A stretch of DNA of 64,000 nt. Origin: Schaalia vaccimaxillae DSM 15804 (GTDB taxonomy: Bacteria; Actinomycetota; Actinomycetes; Actinomycetales; Actinomycetaceae). Below, in pieces: positions 9,190 through 17,171 of the stretch (position 1 is the stretch's first letter; the number at the start of each line of letters is the position of its first letter). A model generated the notes under the pieces. The model was not told the origin of the DNA. It saw only the letters and a program-made list of their open reading frames with translations, and searched no databases. The stretch spans positions 186,001 to 250,000 of the forward strand of contig NZ_ATUX01000005.1 of NCBI RefSeq assembly GCF_000420425.1, in the 5' to 3' direction. A program made the translations under genes and the position numbers.

Positions 9190-9915
9190 TCAGTGGTGCA
9201 TGGGGCAGCGCATCGCAGCAGCATCACGCTCTGCGTCGCTGCGGCGCGCGTCCTCGGCCCGCAACTCCGTGACCAGGGCGGCGGCCTCGCCCTCGTCAGT
9301 GAGTGCTGTCGCCGCAACCTTCTCTGGGCAGACCCCGATACCACGCAAAATGAAGGTTTCAACTTGAACCAGTGAAGCTTCACGTTCTTTGGGATCGAGT
9401 GGCAGGCGTTGTCCAGCCAAGGATGAGTGGATGAGCGAAACGAGGGCGAGTGGATTCTGACGTGGAATTGCGCCAGTGCGCATCGCGGCGTCGAGGATGT
9501 GGAGTAGGACGTGCCCGATGATTCCGGCATGATCGGCGAGGTGCTCAGAGTTCTCACGCGACATCTGCCTGCGTAGGTTCATGGAGGATGCGACATGGTA
9601 TCGCGCTGTTATTTCCAGGTGCGATCGCAGGTAGATCCGCAGCTGTTCGATCGGATCGTTTTCGCCCTCGAGGGCTTCTTGAAGAACTTCAGTAAATTCG
9701 GAGGTCACTTGGCGCATGTAAGCCAGCAGCAGAACTTCTTTGTCGGCGAAGTGGTTGTAGACGGCGGTGCGTCCAACTTCGGCTCGTTCAGCGATCTGGG
9801 ACATGGTGATGGTGTCAAAAGACTGTTCGGCGAGGAGGTCGCCGAGCGCCTCGAAGAGGCGACGCCGTGTCAGACTACGATGGTCGGCCAGGCTTTCCCC
9901 GATGATTTTTGGCAT
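9190..9915 (-). CDS. TetR-family transcriptional regulator
   Basis: This 241-residue protein has an N-terminal TetR helix-turn-helix at about residues 14-60 (RRRLFEALGDLLAEQSFD, then MSQIAERAEVGRTAVYNHF and DKEVLL). The C-terminal ligand-binding domain is helical and unlike any I can name. It ends with a charged tail and a CPMHH motif, which could bind metal but is not a known signature. It lies 33 bases downstream of the Nudix gene on the same strand and upstream of trxA, so it may share a transcript with the Nudix gene. Its target is unknown. Confidence 0.85.
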   Translation of the reverse strand: MPKIIGESLADHRSLTRRRLFEALGDLLAEQSFDTITMSQIAERAEVGRTAVYNHFADKEVLLLAYMRQVTSEFTEVLQEALEGENDPIEQLRIYLRSHLEITARYHVASSMNLRRQMSRENSEHLADHAGIIGHVLLHILDAAMRTGAIPRQNPLALVSLIHSSLAGQRLPLDPKEREASLVQVETFILRGIGVCPEKVAATALTDEGEAAALVTELRAEDARRSDAERDAAAMRCPMHH

Positions 9916-9948
9916 AGAAACATTCTGACAGATTTGGGTGAATTGTCG

Positions 9949-10440
9949 TTAACCTAGGTGACGTATTCGCGCGCACTGATTGGCAACCGCCAGAGCAATG
10001 AGGAGGTCGTGGCCGATCCAGTCGAGGTCTACGATCTCAGCTAGGTTCATCCATCGCAGTTCAAGATGGGACTCTTTGCAAGTGGGTGCAGGCGAATGTG
10101 AGGGCACTTCACACAGCCACACGCCCATGCGTCGTCCCTGCAGGATTGGCCACCACCCGTCCTCGGGCCCGTGCACTTGAGGGCCGACTGTGACCTGGCA
10201 GTCCAGCTCCTCTCGGATTTCGCGTACGAGGGCGTCCGTGGGTTGTTCGCCGTGCTCGATTTTGCCGCCGGGTAGTTCGAATCGCCCTCGCAGGTCTTGC
10301 GGGTAGGCGCGTGCGGCGCACAGCAGGCGGGTGGGATGTGACAGCGAGTCGACGATCGCAGCGGCGGCAACGGGGCGAGGTGTTGGTGTGGTCGCAGAAG
10401 GCGACGAGGGCGGGTCTGGGTGAGTCACGTTCACCACCAT
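9949..10440 (-). CDS. Nudix hydrolase (MutT-like)
   Basis: This 163-residue protein carries a complete Nudix box at residues 58-80 (GGKIEHGEQPTDALVREIRE then EL), matching G-x5-E-x7-R-E-U-x-E-E. The spacing around ELPGGKIE and the downstream W-containing strand resemble MutT enzymes that clean oxidised nucleotides such as 8-oxo-dGTP, but the substrate cannot be decided from sequence. The N-terminal ~25 residues are Pro/Ser/Thr-rich and poorly conserved, so the true start could be a little downstream. Confidence 0.85.
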   Translation of the reverse strand: MVVNVTHPDPPSSPSATTPTPRPVAAAAIVDSLSHPTRLLCAARAYPQDLRGRFELPGGKIEHGEQPTDALVREIREELDCQVTVGPQVHGPEDGWWPILQGRRMGVWLCEVPSHSPAPTCKESHLELRWMNLAEIVDLDWIGHDLLIALAVANQCARIRHLG

Positions 10441-10496
10441 AAGTGCGAGGGTGTGAGTGTGGGGTGCGTGGCGAACTCCCGATTACAAATATCACC

Positions 10497-10511
10497 CGCG
10501 AGGGACGCCCA
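10497..10511 (+). repeat. Third copy of the 15-base repeat
   Basis: The sequence cgcgagggacgccca occurs here in the same orientation as at 7881 and 7903. It runs into aagttttgggt, so part of the repeat can fold back on the following bases. The flanking 10441-10600 gap holds no gene; it carries the Nudix promoter side (minus) and the tRNA-Gly promoter side (plus). Confidence 0.55.
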
Positions 10512-10600
10512 AGTTTTGGGTCCTATGGATGAGATTGTTTGGCTAGCGCGGTGACTGCCCGATATGATTGCCTCCGTTCCAACATGTTGAGAATGAACAT

Positions 10601-10671
10601 GCGGGCGTAGTTCATCGGTAGAACGAAAGCTTCCCAAGCTTTAGAGGCGGGTTCGACTCCCGTCGCCCGCT
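10601..10671 (+). tRNA. tRNA-Gly (CCC)
   Basis: A cloverleaf can be drawn by hand: acceptor GCGGGCG pairs with CGCCCGC, D-stem GTTC with GAAC, anticodon stem AAAGC with GCTTT around loop TTCCCAA (anticodon CCC), and T-arm CGGGT-TCGACTC-CCGTC, wobble allowed. CCA is not encoded. The region downstream of this gene is AT-richer and contains gene remnants. Confidence 0.93.
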
Positions 10672-11023
10672 CAGGTATACCTCCTCTTGTCAACTTTGGT
10701 GGATCGACCCTCAACATTTATCCGGTGTGTGGTGTGGTCAGATCTGCGTGTTTCAGGTGTTGTGTAAGGCTAAGTGGTCGAACGCTTTGTCGAGGTTCAT
10801 TGCGAAATTTGCTGCCGCTAGTGAGTTCGAATTGGCAGCTTTTCTCTCGGGGGTCGTTGGGCGTCGCATGCTTGCCAGATGGCAAGCGGGATACGTTGAG
10901 CTTCCAGATTTCTTTACGAGACAAAGTGAGCATTTCAATCATTCGGGAGGTGTCAAGAGAACTGAGAGAAGGCCGTGGGGTGAGACCGGCCTTTAGTTTA
11001 TTTATGATCTTTATATCTTCTAG
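10672..11023. other. Non-coding or decayed region after tRNA-Gly
   Basis: About 350 bases without a credible gene, ending in an AT-rich patch (about 10990-11022). Open frames of 89-157 codons exist on both strands, but none has a good ribosome-binding site, a recognisable family or normal codon use. A plus-strand frame at 10727-10996 has a protein-like stretch (SRFIAKFAAASEFELAAFL) that could be a remnant of a lost gene. Confidence 0.4.
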
Positions 11024-11328
11024 AAGAATGCGAAGAAAGCCGCTTCGGTGACAGTGACGGCAATCGTTCCTGATGAGTCTCAGTACAAGTTCGCCGAAGG
11101 TACTAAAACCTCGTGAAAGTTTGAGGCCAAGGCTGAGACAAAGTGCTGTGGTTGGCAAAAACCAACCGATCCGCACCCGTGGCCGGTTCATCCATTGTCA
11201 CAAAGATCATTGTGGCGACAGGGTCCTTTGTGGGCTTGGGCTGCACAGCAATGTACGCCTTGCGTGCCTTCGGATGTGTCGATCTGCGACCAGATTCATG
11301 GCGGGTGGACAGAACCAATTCTGCGTAA
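11024..11328 (+). pseudogene. Remnant of the C-terminus of a cell-wall-anchored surface protein
   Basis: From 11024, one frame reads KNAKKAASVTVTAIVP then DESQYKFAEGTKTS, an in-frame TGA at 11114-11116 where a Trp codon would be expected, and KFEAKAETK. After a shift to another frame, it reads APVAGSSIVTKIIVA followed by a hydrophobic span TGSFVGLGCTAMYALRAF and basic residues. This order (beta-rich extracellular repeat, sorting pentapeptide, membrane span, basic tail) is the C-terminal end of sortase substrates. The expected LPxTG has become APVAG. With a stop, a frameshift and no upstream body, the gene is dead. The family name cannot be given. Confidence 0.6.
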
Positions 11329-11534
11329 TTGTCGACCTTGAACAGGTGACAGATTTCCCCCAGGGCTTACCGCTACCAAAACCCTTATGAGCTGGCATGG
11401 TTGTGAGCCGTTTGAACCCTGAAGAGCCCCTGATTCTACCCTGATTCTTCCAATCTTGGCGGCTAATCAAGCTTTTGGGTGCTTAGGCTCTGTCTATCAA
11501 CTCGACTATCCACACTTTACTTCCTGGAGGAAAT

Positions 11535-12629
11535 ATGCCCACCAAGGTGCGCTCAGCTCAGGTGTTCAACGTTCTCAAAGTTCTTATCTGGGTTGTTATA
11601 GCCATTGCCCTGGTGAAATTCGCCTTCTTTCCTGGCGTAGCCGCAAAAGATGTAGCTCAATCCCTTGATCCTTCTGCTGACTACGGGCAGATAACGGTTG
11701 CTCCCACGCGCGGTGACATTACGAACTCTTTGTCTCTACAAGGGACGATTGAGGCTGATGAAGCTGCTCCGGTCAAAGCGACTCTTGATGGGGAAGTCAG
11801 CTATCTATACGTCAGTGATGGTGCTGCGGTTAATGTTGGTGATCCGATCATTGAGATCCGTAAGAAAATGCCTGGTGAAGACACCCAGGTTCAGGATGAG
11901 GAAGGGAATGTCACGACTGTTCCCGGAGAATCCTGGTACAAATACGCTACAGTTCGTGCTTCTGCCGCAGGAACATTGCGTATGAATGCCCTGTTGGGGC
12001 AGCAGTTTGCCATTGGAGATACCGTCGCTACGGTCGCACCGTCTAGCTATTCAGCAGTTGCTAACCTGACCTCCGATCAGATGTATCGCATTCAGGATGT
12101 GCCAGCGTCGGCGACCATCAGCATCAAGAACGGTCCTGCTCCCTTTGAATGCACAGGCGTGACCATAGTCACTCCAAAACAGGCTGCGGCACCCAACCCA
12201 AAGGAGTCGACGGATTCGTCGTCATCTTCGTCATCATCTTCTACCTCGATCCGAGCAAAATGTTCTATCCCAGCAGATCAGAAAGTCTTTCCAGGATTGC
12301 AGGTCAAGATGGATCTTGTAGCTGGCCAAGCTACCGGAGTCCTTCTCGTTCCCGCTTCCGCTGTGGAAGGTCGCTACCAGTCCGGCTTCGTTTATGTACC
12401 TGGTGATGATCCTCAAAACCCGGTCAAGACGCCCGTAGAACTGGGACTGACTGACGGTAAAAATGTTGAGGTGAAATCTGGTATCGATGAGAGCACGCAG
12501 ATTCTTGAATACACGCCAAATGCGCAGGCGGAGAAGGATAAGGAAGCCTCAAATGGACCGTCTGAAGGATCTGGGGAAATGACGGGCTCGGCTGACGAGG
12601 GCGCTACCGGCGCTGGATCGGCGCAGTGA
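11535..12629 (+). CDS. MacA-like periplasmic adaptor/membrane fusion protein of an ABC efflux system
   Basis: This 364-residue protein has one N-terminal membrane span (about residues 12-34) and an extracellular part with two halves of a biotinyl-lipoyl-like domain around EADEAAPVKATLDGEV and RASAAGTLRMNA, then a beta-barrel-like domain. A Ser-rich linker (nine consecutive serines near residue 230) and an acidic Gly/Ser tail are low-complexity. In Gram-positives such proteins pair with MacB-type ATPase and FtsX-like permease, which follow immediately, one base apart and overlapping. The start has AGGAGG at about 11525. The operon probably exports a peptide or drug. GC is lower than the surroundings by eye. 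Confidence 0.75.
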   Translation: MPTKVRSAQVFNVLKVLIWVVIAIALVKFAFFPGVAAKDVAQSLDPSADYGQITVAPTRGDITNSLSLQGTIEADEAAPVKATLDGEVSYLYVSDGAAVNVGDPIIEIRKKMPGEDTQVQDEEGNVTTVPGESWYKYATVRASAAGTLRMNALLGQQFAIGDTVATVAPSSYSAVANLTSDQMYRIQDVPASATISIKNGPAPFECTGVTIVTPKQAAAPNPKESTDSSSSSSSSSTSIRAKCSIPADQKVFPGLQVKMDLVAGQATGVLLVPASAVEGRYQSGFVYVPGDDPQNPVKTPVELGLTDGKNVEVKSGIDESTQILEYTPNAQAEKDKEASNGPSEGSGEMTGSADEGATGAGSAQ

Positions 12630-12630
12630 T

Positions 12631-13416
12631 ATGCCACTGATTCATCTAGCGGGGGTTACCCGCAGCGTCGTTCTACCTGATGGGCAAGACTTACATATCC
12701 TGCGTGGAGTCAATCTTGATGTCCGTGAAGGCGAACATGTGTCAATTGTTGGTCGATCCGGTACCGGAAAATCGACAATGCTCAACATTATCGGAATGCT
12801 CGACAAACCAACGAGTGGCGAATACACGATCAATGGTGAGGATGCAGTGCACCTGACCGAGGCGCGTCGTGCGAGAATGCGCGGAGACTCATTCGGCTTC
12901 GTCTTCCAGCAATTCAATATCTTCCCGGCCAGGACCGCTCTGGAGAATGTTGAAGTGCCGCTTCTATACACCGCGGGCGCTGACTTTTGGCGGCGCAAGC
13001 AATTGTCACAGCAAATGCTTGAACGCGTCGGATTAGGAGATCGAATCAACTCCTATCCAACGCAGATGTCCGGAGGCGAGCAACAACGCATTGCTATCGC
13101 CCGTGCGCTTGTGCGCGCTCCGAAAATCATTTTGGCTGATGAGCCAACCGGCGCTCTAGACCCGGGTACCGGACGTGTAGTCATGGAACTCTTGGAGACG
13201 GTGGCTCAAGAGAACAACGCAGCACTCATCGTCATCACCCATGACTCTGCTGTCGCAGCTCGAGCGGATCGTGTACTCCAGCTCGGTGACGGTCATCTGA
13301 CTGATATCACAGGGAACAGCCGAGAACATCTTCCTTCTAGGGACGAGGATTCTTCGACCGCGAATGCGCCTTCGGATTCCAGTGGTGCAGCGATCACTCA
13401 GGAGGTTACAGCGTGA
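12631..13416 (+). CDS. MacB/LolD-type ABC transporter ATP-binding protein
   Basis: This 261-residue ATPase has Walker A GRSGTGKST at residues 41-49, Q-loop FVFQQFNIFPA, signature MSGGEQQR, Walker B IILADEPTGALDP, and an H-loop histidine in VITHD. The ADEPTGALD form is characteristic of the MacB/LolD/FtsE group. The final ~35 residues are a Ser/Asp-rich tail. The gene starts one base after the adaptor gene and its stop overlaps the start of the permease gene (GTGA). Together the three make an efflux complex of unknown substrate. Confidence 0.9.
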   Translation: MPLIHLAGVTRSVVLPDGQDLHILRGVNLDVREGEHVSIVGRSGTGKSTMLNIIGMLDKPTSGEYTINGEDAVHLTEARRARMRGDSFGFVFQQFNIFPARTALENVEVPLLYTAGADFWRRKQLSQQMLERVGLGDRINSYPTQMSGGEQQRIAIARALVRAPKIILADEPTGALDPGTGRVVMELLETVAQENNAALIVITHDSAVAARADRVLQLGDGHLTDITGNSREHLPSRDEDSSTANAPSDSSGAAITQEVTA

Positions 13417-14780
13417 AGATGCTCAACCAGTTGATTGGTGCTCTTGTTGAAGCATGGGGCGAAGTTAAGGGTCAGAAGAGTCGAGTCATCCTTTCCCTGG
13501 TGGGTGTCGTTGCAGCGGTGGCTGCAATGTCTACGGTCATCGCATTGGGAGATCTTATGGTCCAATCCAGTAAGGAAATGTTGGAGTCATCTTCCGGTCG
13601 AGCGACGACACTGCACGTCACGGTATCGAAGGAGAGCTCATCCTCGTCTGGAGAGTCTGCTTCAGACGCCGGAGCCTCGGCACCGGGAACGGCAGGAGAC
13701 GAAGGTAACGAGGGATGGTCGAGTGCTGCCACCGGTGTCGTCAATGACCCGATCGGTAAGGCGATGCTGACCGTCGCCGAACGCCTCAAAATTCCCTATT
13801 GGTCTCGAATGGAATCGGCGCCTATTGAGCTGACTGAGATTATTCAGGCGCAGAATTCTGGTCTTTTTCAAGGGCGGGCTGTTGCTCAGCCCGAGTTCGG
13901 TTGGCAAGGGGTGAGCGTCAAAGCCGTGGATCCGAATTATTCGGTGATTTTCAGAATCAAGCCGCAGGTGGGTCGATGGATTGACGACGCTGACATTGAT
14001 CAGAGGGTCACCCCGATCGTTATCAATTCGATTCTATGGGATTACATGGGGCGTTTCCCCATTGATGGTTCTCAGCCAATTCTGTTAACAGCTAATGACG
14101 GAAGCGGTGCCCGTTTCCGAGTCGTGGGCGTTGTCCAGTCGCCTTCACAATGGGACAGCCCTACCGCCTATATGAACTACGACGCATGGCAGTTACTAAA
14201 AACACCTGATAAGACAGGTCAGGGAGGTGCCAATACGGAGATGCTCGTATGGGCGGGTGCTGATCAAGCAGATCAGGCGCGCAAGATTCTGCCGAAGGCG
14301 GTCGCTGCCGTTATGGGGCAGGGGTGGTCTGGCAAAGTTCAAGGTGGAGAGACTCTGGATGCAGGCCAGTCTCAGATCAATTCGATTCAGAGGGGCATTA
14401 TGGTCGTTGGCGGTATCGTCATTTTCTTGGGAGCCTTGGGGTTGCTCAACGTTGCGATTGTGACGGTGCGTCAAAGGGTACGAGAAATTGGTATTCGTCG
14501 CGCAATGGGGGCTTCTGCGATGCGCGTGTTCTTTGCGGTATTCCTTGAATCTGTGGTCGCAACTTTCGTCGCAGGCGTGCTGGGTGTGGCCTTAGCCGTG
14601 ATCATCGTTCGTTTCATGCCCCTAGAATCCCTGTACATAACCCTGCAAGAGCGTCCGTCGTTCCCGGTGAGTGCGGCGGTTGTCGGAGTCTCAATTTCCA
14701 CTGCCATCGGTGCTTTATGTGGCATCATTCCGGCCTTTGCGGCGATCAAGGTCAAGCCCATCGACGCAATCCGCTATTGA
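13413..14780 (+). CDS. MacB/FtsX-type ABC transporter permease
   Basis: This 455-residue protein has one N-terminal membrane span (about residues 22-44), a large extracellular MacB_PCD-like domain, and three C-terminal spans (about 330-450) as in FtsX/MacB permeases. The sequence VREIGIRRAMGAS before the second span is the family's hallmark cytoplasmic motif. An acidic and Ser/Gly-rich insert lies at about residues 60-100. The GTG start at 13413 overlaps the ATPase stop and has GGAGG at 13401-13405. It converges on mutY with only 19 bases between them. Confidence 0.88.
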   Translation: MKMLNQLIGALVEAWGEVKGQKSRVILSLVGVVAAVAAMSTVIALGDLMVQSSKEMLESSSGRATTLHVTVSKESSSSSGESASDAGASAPGTAGDEGNEGWSSAATGVVNDPIGKAMLTVAERLKIPYWSRMESAPIELTEIIQAQNSGLFQGRAVAQPEFGWQGVSVKAVDPNYSVIFRIKPQVGRWIDDADIDQRVTPIVINSILWDYMGRFPIDGSQPILLTANDGSGARFRVVGVVQSPSQWDSPTAYMNYDAWQLLKTPDKTGQGGANTEMLVWAGADQADQARKILPKAVAAVMGQGWSGKVQGGETLDAGQSQINSIQRGIMVVGGIVIFLGALGLLNVAIVTVRQRVREIGIRRAMGASAMRVFFAVFLESVVATFVAGVLGVALAVIIVRFMPLESLYITLQERPSFPVSAAVVGVSISTAIGALCGIIPAFAAIKVKPIDAIRY

Positions 14781-14799
14781 AAAGCCGTAACGCATAAGT

Positions 14800-15765
14800 T
14801 CAGCGTGGCAAAGTAACCGCGTTCGTTTCAGAGTCGTAAGAGATGAGTCCATCGGCAAGCAGACCGTTGATCACACGCTGTGCTTGATTGATGGACCCTC
14901 CGGGTAGAGTTGCTGTTGCGAGGGCCTCTTGCAACGTCAACGACTCGACAGAAGGGAGTGCCGTTGATGGAGCCAGGTCCTGGTCCTTGCCAACGTGCAG
15001 TGCGCGCAGGGCCGCCATGATCTTACCGCGTGCCTGACGGTCAGTGCCCTTCCATGCTTGCCCCTTGGGTCGTACCTCGGATCGGGGAAAGCCCGCCCTC
15101 GCCCACGCGCAGTCGCCCACCAGCGGGCACGTTGGGCACGAGGGTGAACGCTGGGTGCAATGCAACGCACCGAACTCCATGAGTGCAACGTTCCACTGGG
15201 CGGCCTCGACACCCAGCTCTGGCAAGAGACTCGTTGCGTGGACAATCTCTTGTCTGCTAGGAGAGGCCTTTGGGGCAAACTCCTTGCCCTTGAAGATACG
15301 TGTAATGACACGGCGAACATTCGTATCGAGGACGGGTAAACGTGCGTGAAACTGGAAGGACGCTAACGCCGAAGCCGTGTAGGGGCCAATACCAGGCAAA
15401 GCAAGAAGTTCATCCATAGAGGCAGGCACCTGGCCGCCGGGGCGTCGCGTAATGGCGATAGCACACTCGCGCAGCCGCAAAGCGCGCGACGGATACCCTA
15501 AATGTTTCCACTCGACGAGAACGTCGGCGGCAGACGCCACTGCTAAATCAGAAGGGGTTGGCCACAGCTGCATCCAACGCAACCAGATCGGTTCGACACG
15601 CGGGATTGGTGTTTGTTGGCTCATTACCTCGAACACCAGGGTTGCCCAAGGAGACACGTCAACGCGCCGCATAGGTAGATCGCGACCGTAAGTGGCATAC
15701 CAATCCAGTAGGCGCGAACGGATAGTGGTCAGCACGTCGCTATCGGAGGCTAACTCTTTGGTCAT
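14800..15765 (-). CDS. mutY: A/G-specific adenine DNA glycosylase
   Basis: This 321-residue DNA repair enzyme removes adenine mispaired with 8-oxoguanine. It has the catalytic Glu46 in FEVMSQQT, the helix-hairpin-helix LALPGIGPYTAS at about 121-132, the catalytic Asp147 in VLDTNVRRV, and the [4Fe-4S] ligands Cys203, 210, 213 and 219 with C-x6-C-x2-C-x5-C spacing. The usual L before QQT is S here. The C-terminal region is short and shows no clear Nudix-like recognition domain, as is common in actinobacterial MutY. It probably works with the MutT-like proteins in this window. Confidence 0.93.
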   Translation of the reverse strand: MTKELASDSDVLTTIRSRLLDWYATYGRDLPMRRVDVSPWATLVFEVMSQQTPIPRVEPIWLRWMQLWPTPSDLAVASAADVLVEWKHLGYPSRALRLRECAIAITRRPGGQVPASMDELLALPGIGPYTASALASFQFHARLPVLDTNVRRVITRIFKGKEFAPKASPSRQEIVHATSLLPELGVEAAQWNVALMEFGALHCTQRSPSCPTCPLVGDCAWARAGFPRSEVRPKGQAWKGTDRQARGKIMAALRALHVGKDQDLAPSTALPSVESLTLQEALATATLPGGSINQAQRVINGLLADGLISYDSETNAVTLPR

Positions 15766-15896
15766 GGGGACAGGGTATCGCCAGAACTAAAGGCGGCAGA
15801 TTTGATTGAAGGATGTGGCGATGTTGGTCAAGGTCAGGTTTACCTCAAGAAGCTGGAGAACGGCAGTTGTGTCTTAACAGGGATTGAGCGCGTCAA

Positions 15897-15925
15897 TTAT
15901 TGGAAAAGAGGGGTCTTCTTATAGA
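15897..15925 (+). promoter_or_regulatory. Candidate promoter for the first TM2 gene
   Basis: TTATTG at 15897-15902 and TATAGA at 15920-15925 are separated by 17 bases. The -10 is good and the -35 weak. It is about 85 bases upstream of the ATG at 16010. Confidence 0.25.
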
Positions 15926-16009
15926 CTGCCAATCTGGATGGGACGTGTGTCCTGACCAACGCGGCCCCTATTCTGCGACCGCGATCAATACAGTAATAGG
16001 AGTCATTCG

Positions 16010-16447
16010 ATGACTAACCCCACTCCGCAAGATCCGAACTCGCCCTACGGCGCTCCGCAGGGACAACCCCAGTATTCGCAGCCTTCCTACGGCCAGCAGC
16101 CTGTCGGCACCCCCACTGGAGCAGCCAAGTCCTTCGTCGTTGCCATCCTCCTGTCGATCTTCCTCGGTGGTATCGGTGCCGTTGACTTCTACATGGGCCA
16201 TAAGAAGACCGGTATCTACAAGCTCGTCCTCACCGGGGTCGCAACCTTGCTCTACATGATCGGTTTTAGTATGAGCTTGACAGCAGTTGCAAATTACAGC
16301 GAGCCCAGCGGCATGGGCGTTACGCTCATCAGCGTGGGTGGCCTGCTTTACTTGGCGATGAGCGCCTGGGCCCTCGTCACCATCATCTGCGTCATCGCGC
16401 GCAAGTGGATGTATGCCACCGACTCTAACGGAGTTCCGCTGGCCTGA
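16010..16447 (+). CDS. TM2-domain membrane protein 1
   Basis: This 145-residue protein has a Pro/Gln/Tyr-rich cytoplasmic-like N-terminus (repeats around SPYGAPQGQ and QPSYGQQP, about residues 8-35) followed by a TM2 domain: span SFVVAILLSIFLGGIGAVDF, then FYMGHKKTGIYKLVL and two further hydrophobic segments. TM2 proteins are small membrane proteins of unclear function. The gene has its own terminator at 16472-16513. A paralogue with the same layout follows at 16646, so this is a tandem duplication that has diverged. Confidence 0.85.
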   Translation: MTNPTPQDPNSPYGAPQGQPQYSQPSYGQQPVGTPTGAAKSFVVAILLSIFLGGIGAVDFYMGHKKTGIYKLVLTGVATLLYMIGFSMSLTAVANYSEPSGMGVTLISVGGLLYLAMSAWALVTIICVIARKWMYATDSNGVPLA

Positions 16448-16471
16448 CCCGGTTCAAAGCATCTCGCTAGG

Positions 16472-16513
16472 CGAGCGTCGCGCGGAACGATTCTGCGCGG
16501 CGCTCGACTTTTA
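16472..16513 (+). terminator. Rho-independent terminator after TM2 gene 1
   Basis: The stem cgagcgtcgcgc pairs with gcgcggcgctcg (one G-T pair) and is followed by acttttatt. It lies 25 bases past the stop codon. Confidence 0.7.
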
Positions 16514-16645
16514 TTCAACCTACATGTCGGGGCAAATCCCGGGGTGATTCAGGGCCCTCCCCGATGGGGAGAGTGAGAGGGGAAACGCTACAGTGAAAGC
16601 GTTACGCCTAGCGCGCCCTCGTACAAGAACAGACAAGGTACACAG

Positions 16646-17080
16646 ATGACAACGCCCGATCCTCAAGATCCCACCTACGGTCAGGCTCTCGATACGACCT
16701 CTACCTCTTTTGATGCCAACGTCGGCCAACACGATTCATACGGCCAACAGGGCTACCAGCAGCAAGGCACCTACAATCAAGCACCCTACGGTCAAGCTCC
16801 CTATGGCCAGGCCGCTTACGGACAGCCACAACCGGCTTACACCGCTCCGGTTGAGCAAAAACCCATGATTGTGGCGGCCCTGCTCGCCTTCTTCCTTGGA
16901 TACCTCGGAGTCCACAATTTCTACCTGGGCCACGTCAGCAGAGGAGTCATCCAACTCATCCTCACGCTGACCATCATCGGGTCTTTTGTCTCAGCCATCT
17001 GGGCATTCGTTGAATTCATCCTCATCCTCATGCGCTCAGGCTCCTACGCCTACGATGCTAGGGGAGTGCCGCTGTCCTGA
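16646..17080 (+). CDS. TM2-domain membrane protein 2
   Basis: This 144-residue paralogue of the previous gene has a longer low-complexity N-terminus with YGQ-containing units (APYGQAPYGQAAYGQPQ around residues 48-64). A TM2 domain follows with EQKPMIVAALLAFFLGYLG, VHNFYLGHVSRGVIQLIL and a third span, then a tail ending in ARGVPLS, nearly identical to the NGVPLA ending of TM2 gene 1. The Gly-x-x-N/D-FY-x-GH motif is intact. A strong hairpin at 17107-17137 ends transcription. Function is unknown; two copies may allow different localisation or partners. Confidence 0.85.
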   Translation: MTTPDPQDPTYGQALDTTSTSFDANVGQHDSYGQQGYQQQGTYNQAPYGQAPYGQAAYGQPQPAYTAPVEQKPMIVAALLAFFLGYLGVHNFYLGHVSRGVIQLILTLTIIGSFVSAIWAFVEFILILMRSGSYAYDARGVPLS

Positions 17081-17106
17081 ACCACGAGACCCGCATCGTT
17101 GACCAT

Positions 17107-17137
17107 GCCGCCCTCGTTCCATGTTGACGAGGGCGGC
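17107..17137. terminator. Terminator hairpin between TM2 gene 2 and dcd
   Basis: A perfect 11-base stem (17107-17117 with 17127-17137, 9-base loop) is made from two inverted copies of the over-represented octamer GCCCTCGT/ACGAGGGC. It is followed by tctataactca. Confidence 0.75.
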
Positions 17138-17171
17138 TCTATAACTCACTTTGATATGGAAGAATCGGACC

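Noticed and set aside
9048-9557. N-terminal extension of the thioredoxin frame
   Set aside because: The extension overlaps the TetR gene in another frame, and a strong ribosome-binding site lies just before the standard thioredoxin start at 9047.
10718-11191. 157-codon minus-strand frame after tRNA-Gly
   Set aside because: No ribosome-binding site, Arg/Ser/Leu-rich translation without motif, and it covers the decayed surface-protein end on the other strand.
12200-12250. Serine codon run in the MacA-like gene as a CRISPR-like or tandem DNA repeat
   Set aside because: It is a simple tcg/tct/tca run coding a polyserine linker, in frame and without spacer structure.
15802-15921. Short plus-strand frame with protein-like text (QVYLKKLENGSCVLTGIERV)
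   Set aside because: Only about 40 codons, TTG start without ribosome-binding site; could be a remnant but cannot be supported.
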